From contig NZ_JAATHD010000002.1 of assembly GCF_011947265.1 (NCBI RefSeq), positions 1 through 64,000 of the forward strand: a DNA stretch of 64,000 nucleotides, read 5' to 3'. Both the position numbers and the translations under genes were made by a program. Numbering within the stretch: position 1 is the first letter of the stretch; each line of letters opens with the position of its first letter. Positions 1 to 7,920 of this stretch are shown here, piece after piece. This DNA is from Paenibacillus sp. HB172176. GTDB lineage: Bacteria; Bacillota; Bacilli; Paenibacillales; Paenibacillaceae. A model generated the notes under the pieces. The model was given only the letters and a program-made list of their open reading frames with translations, was not told where the DNA came from and searched no databases.

Positions 1-1
1 C

Positions 2-331
2 AGCATTAACCAGTGGGAGAAGTTGAATGTCTTCTTGCAAGACGGTCGGCTCGAGATCGATAATAATCGAAGCGAACGCTCGATTAAACCGACAGTTATC
101 GGCCGTAAGAACTTCCTTTTCAGCAATACGCCGCGCGGGGCCAAGGCAAGCGCAACCATCTATAGCATCGTGGAAACAGCGAAGGCGAATGGTCTGAAGC
201 CGCAAGCCTATCTGCAGTATCTGTTCGAACAGTTGCCGCAGCTTTCAGATTCGACAGACCCAGAAGCTTTGGGTAAACTGGCTCCTTGGTCGCCGTCATT
301 GCCCATTATCTGCCGATTATTTACGAAATAA
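2..331 (+). pseudogene. IS66-family transposase, C-terminal end (cut by window start)
   Basis: The reading frame is open from the first bases of the window and encodes the conserved C-terminal part of IS66 transposases: an IDNNRSERSIKP-type motif with the last catalytic acid region, then GRKNFLF and a SIVETAKANGL segment typical of the family end. The rest of the gene lies outside the window, so I cannot say whether the transposase is intact. It is the outermost of four unrelated mobile-element pieces packed into the first 4 kb. The frame stops at 329-331 and is followed by a short hairpin. Confidence 0.9.
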
Positions 332-340
332 CGAAAGCGG

Positions 341-366
341 ACAGCCCTCTATATAGAATGGAGGGC
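341..366 (+). terminator. Hairpin after IS66 transposase
   Basis: Arms AGCCCTC and GAGGGCT face each other across an 11-base loop directly after the IS66 stop. There is no real T-tract, so this may be an IS-end structure rather than a working terminator. The stretch up to the next gene at 435 holds nothing else I recognise. Confidence 0.35.
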
Positions 367-434
367 TATTCGGCGTTTCGTCATCCTATTTGGCTTCCAT
401 TCCAATACCCATATCCAAAATCGTGTCTTGATGT

Positions 435-1298
435 GTGCTGGATTTGACGCTTACCCAGAGAACACTCATTGAGGAGTTTCTGAACTGGTTGGAAACCTGC
501 CGCGGCTGTGCGATCTCCACACGTAACCAACGGCTTGCCGCCATTCATGCCTTTTTTCGGTATCTCCAATTGGAGGAGCCCGGCCATCTGTTTCTATGCC
601 AACAGGTAATGGCGATTACAATGAAACGCTCGGCAAGCAAAGCGATGAATTATTTGACACTGGATGCCATGAAGGCCATTCTGGAACAGCCGGACCACTC
701 TTGTTTTTTGGGCCGGAGGGATCTTGTGCTATTGAGCCTCATGTATGATACGGGCACTCGAGTTCAGGAAATTGCCGATCTCGTGGCAGCTGATGTTCGG
801 CTGGATGATCCTCCAACGGTCAAGGTAACGGGGAAAGGGAATAAGAGCAGAGTCGTGCCCCTCATGTCGCCAACAGCCAAGTTATTAGACCAATACATGG
901 CAGAACATGATCTCAAATCTGTTCCCCATCGTTCTTATCCCTTATTTCAGAACCGCTCGCGTGAGAAGTTAACCCGGGCAGGCATAGCCTATATTCTCAA
1001 AAAATATGTGGATGAAGCCCGTGCACATTATCCCGAACTTATCCCTAAGGTCGTCTCGCCGCATAGTTTCCGGCATTCAAAGGCCATGCATCTCCTACAA
1101 GCCGACGTGAATCTGGTATATATTCGTGATTTGCTGGGACATGTCAGCATTAAAACGACAGAAGTTTACGCTAGAGCGGATAGCCAAATGAAGCGAGATG
1201 CCCTTGAACGGGCGTACCAAGCTACAGCGCCCTCGGAATTGCCGGTATGGCAGAAGAACCAGGAACTGCTGAAGTGGCTTAAAGATTTGGGCCGATGA
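435..1298 (+). pseudogene. Tyrosine recombinase/integrase, N-truncated
   Basis: This is a XerC/D-like tyrosine recombinase that cuts and rejoins DNA through a covalent tyrosine link. The catalytic set is visible: Arg in TGTRVQE, Lys in VTGKGNKSR, His-x-x-Arg in PHSFRH, His in LLGHVSIKTT and the nucleophile Tyr in EVYARAD. The core-binding SAM-like domain begins only at about its second half (NWLETCRGCAISTRNQRLAAIHAFF). The first roughly 50-60 residues usual for the family are missing, and an in-frame stop lies at 429-431. The GTG at 435 is therefore only the first possible codon and not a convincing start. The C-terminal catalytic domain looks undamaged. The family often sits on small integrase-only insertion elements. 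Confidence 0.8.
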
Positions 1299-1305
1299 AC
1301 GAAGA

Positions 1306-1376
1306 CCGTTATGTAAAGTTCTTTATCTCAAATGCTGCAACAGATTTGGGATTAGAGGTCCAACTTTACATAACGG
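1306..1376. repeat. Perfect 15-bp inverted repeat downstream of recombinase
   Basis: CCGTTATGTAAAGTT at 1306-1320 is repeated exactly in inverse orientation as AACTTTACATAACGG at 1362-1376, with 41 bp between. It starts 8 bp after the recombinase stop codon. With the palindrome at 1397-1416 it gives four copies of TTATGTRAAG, as expected for recombinase arm or core binding sites. Confidence 0.8.
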
Positions 1377-1393
1377 CTAGCTTTCCATAACCC

Positions 1394-2005
1394 TTGTTAT
1401 GTGAAGCTTCACATAATAAAGGCAAGGTTGAGCGTCTGAACGGCGCTGTGCAAAGCTTCTTGGACGAGGTGGCGCTTGAGAACGTCAAGTCGCTGGATGA
1501 ACTTAACAACTGGTTCCAGGTATGGCTATCCGAGTGTTACCAGAATAAGCCACATGCCGCGCTCGCGAACAAGCAGACACCCGAAGCGGCGTTTCGAAGC
1601 GACCCGGCAGCACTGCAGTTCATCAATCCCGAGCACCTGGCGGATAGCTTCCTTCATTCGGAACAGCGGAAAGTGGACAAGGTCGGATGTATCAACTTCC
1701 AAGGCAAGAAGTATGAAGTCGGGCTGCTGTTCATCGGACAAACGGTACAAGTCGTCTATGACCCGACAGATATCACGGAAGTGACGATCGAATACGAGGG
1801 ATGCACGCCGTGGAAAGCACATGAGCTCGTCATTGGAGAGAGGGCAGGCAAGCGGCCAGCCCTTCCGAAGCATCTGCAAAAGCAGCCGGCAGCGGAGTCT
1901 CGCGTGCTCCGCGGTGCAGAACGGAAACATGACGAGCGTACACAAATCCAAACGCCGGCCGTCTCCTACCGCATGCTGAGGAAGGAGGCTAGCCAGGATG
2001 TTTGA
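1394..2005 (+). pseudogene. DDE transposase (Mu/TniA-like), C-terminal third
   Basis: The protein begins at the Glu of the DDE triad (KGKVERLNG) and continues through the integrase-core tail and the small beta-barrel domain of Mu/TniA-type transposases (KVDKVGCINFQGKKYEVG, then VQVVYDP). The two catalytic Asp residues and the DNA-binding N-terminus are missing, replaced by the recombinase element upstream. The gene overlaps the next by 8 bases. The order transposase, AAA ATPase, DUF5348 protein is a known arrangement of a Firmicute transposon family, and this copy cannot transpose by itself. The start at 1394 is only the first available TTG. Confidence 0.8.
1397..1416. repeat. 20-bp perfect palindrome, likely recombination junction
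   Basis: TTATGTGAAGCTTCACATAA is its own reverse complement. It contains two inverted copies of the TTATGTRAAG half-site also present at 1309-1318 and 1364-1373. Homology to the DDE transposase resumes immediately after it (codons for N-K-G-K-V-E-R), so this is where the recombinase element and the transposon remnant meet. A CATAAC/GTTATG inverted pair (1386-1391 and 1396-1401) overlaps it. Confidence 0.7.
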
Positions 2006-2798
2006 ATCCTTCTACGACATGACTCGCACGCCATTCGCTCGGGACATTTCCGTGACAGAGCTTTATCCGGCGAGTGCGATGGAAGAGATGTTAGACCGTC
2101 TGCAGTACGCGGCCGAGCGCCAATTATTCGCCGTCATCACCGGTGACTGCGGGACGGGCAAGACGACGACCGTCCGCCGGTTCGCCGCCATGCTGGATGT
2201 TGCGAAGTATAAGCTGCTGTACCTGTCGGACTCCAAGCTAACGCCGCGCCACTTCTACAAAGGGCTGCTTGAACAACTCGGGTGCGAGTCGAAGTTCTAC
2301 CGAGGCGATGCGAAGCGTCAGCTGCATCGCGAAGTGGAACTCATGCGCGGCATTCATCGACTGGAACCGGTTGTCGTCGTAGATGAAGCCCATTTGCTCG
2401 ATCGGGAGATGCTGGAGGAAGTGCGCTTCCTGCTCAACTTCAAAATGGATGCACAGAGCCCCATGGCGCTGATTCTAGTCGGGCAAAGCGAGCTTTGGGA
2501 TAAACTTAGGCTTCAATCCTACACAGCGATTCGTCAGCGAATTGACCTGCAGTGCAAGTTGCCCTACTTCGATCGTTCCCAAGTCGGTGGGTATCTGAAG
2601 CGTCAGTTAGCGTATGCCGGAACCGATCATGAGATATTCTCCGACGAGGCGGTAAATGAAGTTTACCGATTCTCGGGTGGATCGGCCAGACTCATCAACA
2701 AGTTGTGTACCCACTGCCTCATCTACGGAGCCCAGATCAAGCGCCGCATCATCGACGATCATATGGTGAAGCACGTGATTCAGGGTGAATTGTCGTGA
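1998..2798 (+). CDS. ExeA/TniB-like AAA ATPase of the transposon
   Basis: A 266-residue AAA ATPase whose usual partner is the DDE transposase just upstream; family members bind DNA with ATP and guide target choice. Walker A is TGDCGTGKTTT at about residues 48-58, Walker B is VVVVDEAHLL at about 123-132, a sensor-1-like LILVGQSELWDKL follows, and SGGSARLINKLC near the C-terminus is the sensor-2 region. Length and motifs are complete, so this gene is intact although its transposase partner is truncated. It overlaps the start of the upstream frame's end and its own stop overlaps the next start by four bases (2795-2798), so the two are translationally coupled. Confidence 0.88.
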   Translation: MFESFYDMTRTPFARDISVTELYPASAMEEMLDRLQYAAERQLFAVITGDCGTGKTTTVRRFAAMLDVAKYKLLYLSDSKLTPRHFYKGLLEQLGCESKFYRGDAKRQLHREVELMRGIHRLEPVVVVDEAHLLDREMLEEVRFLLNFKMDAQSPMALILVGQSELWDKLRLQSYTAIRQRIDLQCKLPYFDRSQVGGYLKRQLAYAGTDHEIFSDEAVNEVYRFSGGSARLINKLCTHCLIYGAQIKRRIIDDHMVKHVIQGELS

Positions 2799-3022
2799 AC
2801 GAGCCTTGGAACCGGATGACCTACGATCAAGAAGTAAAATGCTGGTTTGTCCAGCTAGAGGAGAAAGCTTATCCCGTTTATTGCGGTGAGTGCTTTGAAA
2901 TTCGCATTGGAGATGGTGGCATCCCATGTCGGATTGAGATTGACCGTCATTGGTACGTGATCATGAGAGAAGCCCGATTTAACTTGAGGAACAAAGACAT
3001 TTATTATATTCGATTCGTTTAA
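2795..3022 (+). CDS. DUF5348-type small protein of the transposon
   Basis: A 75-residue protein that starts inside the stop codon of the AAA ATPase (ATGA-type coupling, here GTGA). It has the conserved beta-rich look of DUF5348 proteins (GECFEIRIG, then HWYVIMRE). Such proteins routinely follow the transposase/ATPase pair in this transposon family, but their job is unknown. A strong hairpin follows six bases after its stop. The identification rests on gene order and general resemblance. Confidence 0.75.
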   Translation: MNEPWNRMTYDQEVKCWFVQLEEKAYPVYCGECFEIRIGDGGIPCRIEIDRHWYVIMREARFNLRNKDIYYIRFV

Positions 3023-3027
3023 CAGAA

Positions 3028-3059
3028 ATGGGAAAGCCGAAACATCTGGGCTTTCCCAT
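3028..3059 (+). terminator. Rho-independent-type hairpin after DUF5348 gene
   Basis: ATGGGAAAGCC (3028-3038) pairs perfectly with GGCTTTCCCAT (3049-3059) over a 10-base loop, closing the transposon operon. The T-tract is weak (only TT follows). Confidence 0.65.
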
Positions 3060-3073
3060 TTATCGAATCTCTC

Positions 3074-3126
3074 TGGACATCATTACAATCAGACCTTGGA
3101 CAGCGAACACGGTCATTTTCTGGACA
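3074..3126. repeat. Three TGGACA repeats spaced 23-24 bp: transposon right end
   Basis: TGGACA occurs at 3074-3079, 3097-3102 and 3121-3126, preceded by CT or CTT. Mu/TniA-like transposases bind several short direct repeats inside each element end, and this position, just after the last gene of the element, fits the right end. The outer boundary of the element is probably near 3130, where base composition changes sharply to AT-rich. Confidence 0.6.
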
Positions 3127-3129
3127 GTA

Positions 3130-3345
3130 TGGATCAGCAGTAACAATTTTCAAATTAAAGTGAGATCATACAAACCCTTAAAAAATGTAACAAAAATGAA
3201 TTGGTTCTACTTAAATGAGTTATATGATTTGGACAATCCAACTTCAACAAGTATTAACATAGATAAATTCTATAATCAGATAATCCATAGTTACATATTT
3301 TATCCCAAATTACGAAAGCCCATAAATTTAAGCATTAGGAATTAA
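3130..3345. other. AT-rich stretch without a recognisable gene
   Basis: About 215 bases are much richer in A and T than everything around them. An open frame runs through from 3028, but it starts in the terminator hairpin, has no Shine-Dalgarno site and resembles no family I know. It is best seen as foreign spacer between the transposon end and the IS1380 fragment. Confidence 0.5.
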
Positions 3346-3480
3346 GTGCTCAGGGAATTACAACCAGTTTTGGAGCGGAAATTCGGCGTATTCTTAAATA
3401 AGCGTGAAATACGACTACACTTTCCCCCTCCCCACACGAAGAGGCAACGGAATTTCCAAGACTAATTTTGGGATTATTCT

Positions 3481-3966
3481 TTATTCCAATAAAATACTTT
3501 TTCGTTCCATCTGTAGCCATGCCCATCGGTTTTGAAACGATTCCGCCATCTTTAAAGTAAACTGGCGACTGCTTCGCACCAGTACGCCTGCACAATGAAT
3601 AAACGCTCTGCGAAAGCGCTGAATGGTGAAGGATCGATGAATGGGATCGCAACATTGCATCTTGAAGCGTTCAAACAAATTGTAGGCAATTAGCTTGAGT
3701 AGAAGATCAATCTCGTTGGCTGCAAACGATTGTGTCGGAATACGGTGCATGGAGAATCCATACTTGCCTTCTTTGATATAGTTCTCCATGCAACAACGCT
3801 GATTGTAGAAGCGCCATACATCAATGGCTTCCCATGCTTCGGTCGTGACCATGGCTTCATACTGCCAAAACAAGTCCAACTCGAATTGAGATTGATCATC
3901 GTGGAAACGTTGCATCTTGCGGATAACGGCAACACGGCGAGTCTTTTCCCAACTGGTTGCCTTGTA
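3481..3966 (-). pseudogene. IS1380-family transposase, C-terminal fragment
   Basis: The minus-strand frame encodes the C-terminal portion of IS1380 transposases, including the conserved YNQRCCMENYIKEGKYGF block with the catalytic Glu, then PTQSFAANEIDLLLKLIAYNLF and a TIQRFRRAFI segment. The family-like reading extends upstream of the first Met at 3915 to about 3964 (YKATSWEKTRRVAVIRKM) and then stops abruptly where the UPF0261 coding sequence begins. The N-terminal two thirds, with the other catalytic residues, is gone. The element is therefore dead and marks a deletion junction. Confidence 0.85.
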
Positions 3967-5147
3967 GCGCCTATGTGAAGCAACAAATTGAGAAACGCGG
4001 CCATCAAGCGATTATGCTGGATATAGGCGTTATCGGTCCGCCGCGCGCCATAACGCCGGCCTGGTCTTCGGACGCGGTTGCCGCCATGGCAGGCTTTACG
4101 CTGAAGGAATTGGCCGCGTTCAACGACAGGGGAAAAGCGCTCGGCATAATGGCAGCAGGAGCCGCCAAGCTTGCAACAGAACTGCAGGTTCAAGGGAAAA
4201 TCGACGGCATTCTGGGCATGGGAGGCACGGGCGGAACCTCCGTCATTGCGTCCGTGATGAGAGAGCTGCCGTTCGGCTTCCCCAAGGTGTTTGTATCGAC
4301 AACCGTTAGCGGCGACGTCAGCCACATCGTGGGAACCAAAGACATCGTGCTTGTACCCTCCATCGTGGACGTGGCGGGACTTAATGCCGTGAGCAAATCC
4401 GTTTATGCCCGCGCGGCCGGAGCGTTATGCGGCATGATCGAGCAGACCATCGAAGAGAAGGCGGCGAGCCGCCCCGTCATCGCGGTAACGATGTTCGGCA
4501 ATACGACGCCTTGCGTGGAACGAAGCGTCCGACTTTTAAACGAGGCGGGCTACGAATGTCTCGTTTTCCACTGCACCGGGGCGGGCGGACGAACCATGGA
4601 GAGCTTATGCGAGGATGGACGGATTGCCGCCGTGCTGGATCTTACGACGACGGAGTGGGCGGATGAGCTGTGCGGCGGCGTATTCAGCGCCGGTGAGTCC
4701 CGTCTGAAAGCTCCGGGAAGAGTCGGCATTCCGCATCTGATTGCGCCGGGCTGCATCGACATGGTCAACTTCGGCCCTTCCGAGACGCTGCCCGCCCGAT
4801 ACCGGAATCGCTTATTGTACGAATGGAATGCAAACGTGACGCTGATGAGAACGAACGAAGCGGAGAATCGGCAATTAGGCGGCATATTCGCCGGAAAGGC
4901 GAACGCGGCGAAAGACGACGTTGCTTTTCTGGTTCCCCTTCGGGGATATTCTATATTAGGCATGAATGGAGAACGCTTTCACGAACCGAGGGCGGATCAT
5001 GCCTTTGTCGAAGCGCTGCAGGCGCAATTGAATCCCGCCATCTCCATCGAGTTGCTGGATATGGCGATTAACGACGAAGCATTCGCCGATCGCGCCGTCG
5101 AGACGTTATTAGCCATGCTAGATAGGAAGAAGGGAAGTAATAGATGA
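3957..5147 (+). CDS. Tm-1-like ATP-binding (UPF0261) protein, 5'-truncated
   Basis: This belongs to the UPF0261/Tm-1-like family, named after the N-terminal half of tomato antiviral protein Tm-1. A glycine-rich ATP-binding loop is clear (GMGGTGGTSVIASVMRELP, about residues 88-106), followed by STTVSGDVSHIVGTKDI. Family-like sequence starts at codon 4 (SAYVKQQIEKRGH). The usual first strand and GT-DTKG loop, about 17 residues, are missing and replaced by IS1380-derived bases, and the TTG at 3957 has no good ribosome site. The protein is probably inactive or poorly made. It overlaps the next gene by 4 bases. A family member (PEP-hydrolase-like) matching the other half of Tm-1 lies three genes downstream. 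Confidence 0.85.
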   Translation: MPCSAYVKQQIEKRGHQAIMLDIGVIGPPRAITPAWSSDAVAAMAGFTLKELAAFNDRGKALGIMAAGAAKLATELQVQGKIDGILGMGGTGGTSVIASVMRELPFGFPKVFVSTTVSGDVSHIVGTKDIVLVPSIVDVAGLNAVSKSVYARAAGALCGMIEQTIEEKAASRPVIAVTMFGNTTPCVERSVRLLNEAGYECLVFHCTGAGGRTMESLCEDGRIAAVLDLTTTEWADELCGGVFSAGESRLKAPGRVGIPHLIAPGCIDMVNFGPSETLPARYRNRLLYEWNANVTLMRTNEAENRQLGGIFAGKANAAKDDVAFLVPLRGYSILGMNGERFHEPRADHAFVEALQAQLNPAISIELLDMAINDEAFADRAVETLLAMLDRKKGSNR

Positions 5148-5905
5148 CTTATCGATTCGCATTTTCTAGACCTACGGCCTCTACGGACGAGGAACAGACC
5201 TTATTCGGCCAATACCAAGGAGCCGGTTATGACGGACTGCAGCTGAAATGGAGTCAATATACGCCTTACTTGAACGACGCCGAAGCTTTTATCGCGCGTT
5301 GGGGTCGGCCTGCCGGTACTGCATCGGCTCTAATTACGGGAGGGCCTTTGCCGGATGACGACAGCAAGGAGCAGCTAAGGCGGCTCTATAAATTTGCGCA
5401 ACATGTAGGGACGGAGATTATCGTTTATTGCCATGCCGTCTCCAGAAAGTTGGTTACGCGCGAAGGAATCGCGGCATTTGCTCCCGTATTCGAGGAGATG
5501 GGCAAGGAAGCCCGGCAGCACGGCCTGCAATTATCGCTTCATCATCATTATGATCAACCGCTTATGTATCGCGAAGACTTCGACGTCTTTTTTGACGGCG
5601 TCCGGGATCCGGCCAATGTCGGCTTGACCATCGACACCGCGCATTTGGTGAAATCGGGCATCAACGACGTAGCGGAGGTAATCGCGGCTTTTTCTCCATA
5701 CATCAATAATTTCCATATGAAAGACTTCTCGAACGGAGATTATCGAATATTGGGTCGCGGAGGAATCGACTTTGCACCGATTTTCCAGGCCGTAAGGGAT
5801 ATTGGGTATAGCGGATGGATATCCGCCGACGAAGAGAGCGGCGGCGAAATAGGCACGGGCATGACGGAATGCCTGCAATTCATGAAATCGGGACTAGGAG
5901 CGTGA
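5144..5905 (+). CDS. Sugar phosphate isomerase/epimerase-like TIM barrel
   Basis: A 253-residue AP-endonuclease-2-type TIM barrel, the fold of xylose-isomerase-like epimerases and inosose dehydratases. Metal-ligand segments typical of the fold are visible: LSLHHHYDQ, TIDTAHLVKSG, NNFHMKDFSNG and ADEESGG. The start codon lies in the stop of the UPF0261 gene (ATGA overlap), so the two are co-translated. It likely isomerises a sugar or keto-inositol-type intermediate in the pathway encoded here. The substrate cannot be read from sequence. Confidence 0.8.
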   Translation: MTYRFAFSRPTASTDEEQTLFGQYQGAGYDGLQLKWSQYTPYLNDAEAFIARWGRPAGTASALITGGPLPDDDSKEQLRRLYKFAQHVGTEIIVYCHAVSRKLVTREGIAAFAPVFEEMGKEARQHGLQLSLHHHYDQPLMYREDFDVFFDGVRDPANVGLTIDTAHLVKSGINDVAEVIAAFSPYINNFHMKDFSNGDYRILGRGGIDFAPIFQAVRDIGYSGWISADEESGGEIGTGMTECLQFMKSGLGA

Positions 5906-5910
5906 AGGCC

Positions 5911-6936
5911 ATGAAAAAGTTTAGAATCGGCATGGTGGGCGCAGGAGCGGTAACCAGAATGCACTTGCTGGGTTACGCCGGGCACGGAGACAGAATAGAG
6001 ATTGTCGCGATTTGTGATCCAAGCGAAACCAATGTTAACGAACGAGGTGACGAATTTGGCATTCCGGGCAGATACACTGACGTGGGGGCCATGATTGAGC
6101 AGGCCGACTTTGACGTTGCCGTCGTATGCACGCCGTCGACCATTCGCAGAAGCGTCGTTATGCCGTTGCTCCAGGCCGGCATCCCGGTATTCGTCGAAAA
6201 GCCGTTTGCGGATACGCTGGAGGAAGCGAAGGCTTTGGCGAACGAAGCGGAAAGAATGGGTATTCCGGTAGCGGTCAATCAAAATTTCCGCAAGCATCAC
6301 AAGTTCGATTACATCCGCGAGCTTGTGAAGGATGGCGTCATCGGCAAGCTGGAGGGGATTGGGTTCGACTCCTTATTTTACCGTCAGGATGCCGGTTGGC
6401 GCCTGCAGACGGATCGCCATGCCTTATCGGTCATGGCCATTCATTGGTTCGACGGGATCCGGAGGATCGCGGATGCAGAAGCGAAATCCGTTTATTGCAC
6501 ACGCTATTCCTCCCAAGCCATCAATTGCGTAGGAGAGACGGACGCGACCGTGCAGATCCTGTTCGACAACGGAGTCAGGGCACATTTCTCTCAAAGCTTT
6601 TCCAGTCCCTTCGTCAAAAACGAATTGATCGTCATGGGCAGCGCAGGCGTAATTAGCAGCTCCTCCGATGACATCCATCTGTACCGTCTGGATCCATCGG
6701 GCATACCGACCTGGCATCCAACGCCGGTCCAAACCTGGAGAAGCATCATGCCGATCGAGGAGGCCGTATATGATGGACTGAATCAGCTGCTAACCTGGAT
6801 TGAGACGGGCGCGGAAGCGGCCAACAGCGCGCGCGACAACCTGCACACGGTGGCTTTGCTGGATGCCGCCTACATCTCGGCTAGCGACAATGAAGTCGTT
6901 AAGCTTCATAACGGATTGCTGAACGTACAGGCGTAA
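5911..6936 (+). CDS. Gfo/Idh/MocA-family NAD(P)-dependent oxidoreductase
   Basis: A 341-residue two-domain dehydrogenase. The Rossmann loop is at the very start (GMVGAGAVTRMHLLGY), the conserved EKPFADT lysine motif is near residue 94, and the C-terminal half is the GFO_IDH_MocA substrate domain. The ATG at 5911 is chosen because AGGAG at 5896-5900 is correctly spaced; a GTG at 5902 is too close. These enzymes oxidise or reduce sugars, inositols or their derivatives. It sits 5 bases after the TIM-barrel gene in what looks like one operon. Confidence 0.85.
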   Translation: MKKFRIGMVGAGAVTRMHLLGYAGHGDRIEIVAICDPSETNVNERGDEFGIPGRYTDVGAMIEQADFDVAVVCTPSTIRRSVVMPLLQAGIPVFVEKPFADTLEEAKALANEAERMGIPVAVNQNFRKHHKFDYIRELVKDGVIGKLEGIGFDSLFYRQDAGWRLQTDRHALSVMAIHWFDGIRRIADAEAKSVYCTRYSSQAINCVGETDATVQILFDNGVRAHFSQSFSSPFVKNELIVMGSAGVISSSSDDIHLYRLDPSGIPTWHPTPVQTWRSIMPIEEAVYDGLNQLLTWIETGAEAANSARDNLHTVALLDAAYISASDNEVVKLHNGLLNVQA

Positions 6937-6964
6937 CTAACAAACATGCAAAGGAGCGGAACCC

Positions 6965-7795
6965 TTGACCACGACCGATAAGCAAAACATTCTGAACGGA
7001 TTGCGGTCCAAAATACGCGAGCGAAAGCCTATCATCGGAGCCGGAGCAGGCACCGGCATCACAGCGATGGGAGAAGAAGCCGGCGGAGCCGACCTCATCG
7101 TCATCTATAATTCCGGGAGATTCCGCATGGCCGGCCGCGGTTCCTTGGCAGGGCTGATGCCTTATGGAGATGCCAATGCCATCGTCATGGAGATGGCAAA
7201 CGAGGTGCTGACGGCGGTAAAAAACGTCCCCGTCTTAGCCGGCGTGTGCGGCACGGATCCCTTTCGCGACATGAACCGGTTTCTGGACCAGGTAGAAGCG
7301 GCGGGTTTTGCCGGCGTACAGAACTTTCCAACCGTGGGACTGTGCGACGGCAATTTCCGGGCGAACCTCGAAGAGACGGGTATGGGCTACGACAAGGAAA
7401 TCGAGATGATTGGAATCGCTTCCCGCAAAGGCTTGATGACGACGCCGTATGCCTTTAACGAAGAGGAAGCCCGCGCGATGACGGCCGCAGGCGCGGATAT
7501 CGTCGTCGCGCATCTCGGCTTGACCACGAACGGGAATATCGGCGCCAAGACGGCGATGAAGCTGGACGAAACGCCGGAAGCCGTGCAACGGATCGCGGAT
7601 GCCGCGCTTACGGAAAATCCGGACGTCATCGTCCTCTGCCACGGCGGTCCTCTAGCGGAGCCGGAGGATGCGTCATATGTGTTGCAGCGCACGACAGGCG
7701 TCCATGGCTTCTACGGAGCCTCCAGTATGGAAAGGCTCCCGGTCGAGACGGCCATTGCCGAGCAGATCCGAAGGTTTGTCTCCATTGCTTTTTAA
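6965..7795 (+). CDS. Phosphoenolpyruvate hydrolase-family TIM-barrel protein
   Basis: A 276-residue TIM-barrel protein of the PEP-hydrolase-like family, the family found as the C-terminal half of plant Tm-1. Typical segments are the N-terminal PIIGAGAGTGITAMGEEAGG, LAGVCGTDPFRDM, GVQNFPTVGLCDG and GFYGASSMERLPVE. It starts at TTG 6965 behind AAAGGAGCGG. Bacterial members commonly accompany UPF0261 genes, as here. The true reaction in catabolic operons is not established; a retro-aldol or hydrolase step on a phosphorylated or acidic sugar intermediate is a guess. Confidence 0.85.
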   Translation: MTTTDKQNILNGLRSKIRERKPIIGAGAGTGITAMGEEAGGADLIVIYNSGRFRMAGRGSLAGLMPYGDANAIVMEMANEVLTAVKNVPVLAGVCGTDPFRDMNRFLDQVEAAGFAGVQNFPTVGLCDGNFRANLEETGMGYDKEIEMIGIASRKGLMTTPYAFNEEEARAMTAAGADIVVAHLGLTTNGNIGAKTAMKLDETPEAVQRIADAALTENPDVIVLCHGGPLAEPEDASYVLQRTTGVHGFYGASSMERLPVETAIAEQIRRFVSIAF

Positions 7796-7818
7796 GCGGC
7801 TCGACAAGAAATGACAGG

Positions 7819-7852
7819 GAAGGAGCTGCGCCGAAGCGCGGCTTCTTTTTTC
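7819..7852 (+). terminator. Terminator after PEP-hydrolase gene
   Basis: A GAAGGAGCTGCGC / GCGCGGCTTC hairpin is followed by a run of six T. It ends the first operon of the island before the kinase gene. Confidence 0.75.
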
Positions 7853-7879
7853 ATACGGATGGAAGAGGGGGTCATGGAA

Positions 7880-7888
7880 TGCTATAAT
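7880..7888 (+). promoter_or_regulatory. Extended -10 promoter of the sensor kinase gene
   Basis: TGCTATAAT is an extended -10 element (TATAAT at 7883-7888), 32 bases before the ATG at 7921. No clear -35 is seen, as is common with extended -10 promoters. A good ribosome site (GGAGGGGCGG) follows. Confidence 0.55.
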
Positions 7889-7920
7889 CGCAAGAAAACG
7901 GGAGATGCAGGAGGGGCGGT

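Noticed and set aside
3028..3345. 105-residue plus-strand open frame
   Set aside because: It starts inside a terminator hairpin, has no ribosome site, runs across the TGGACA repeats and AT-rich spacer and matches no known family.
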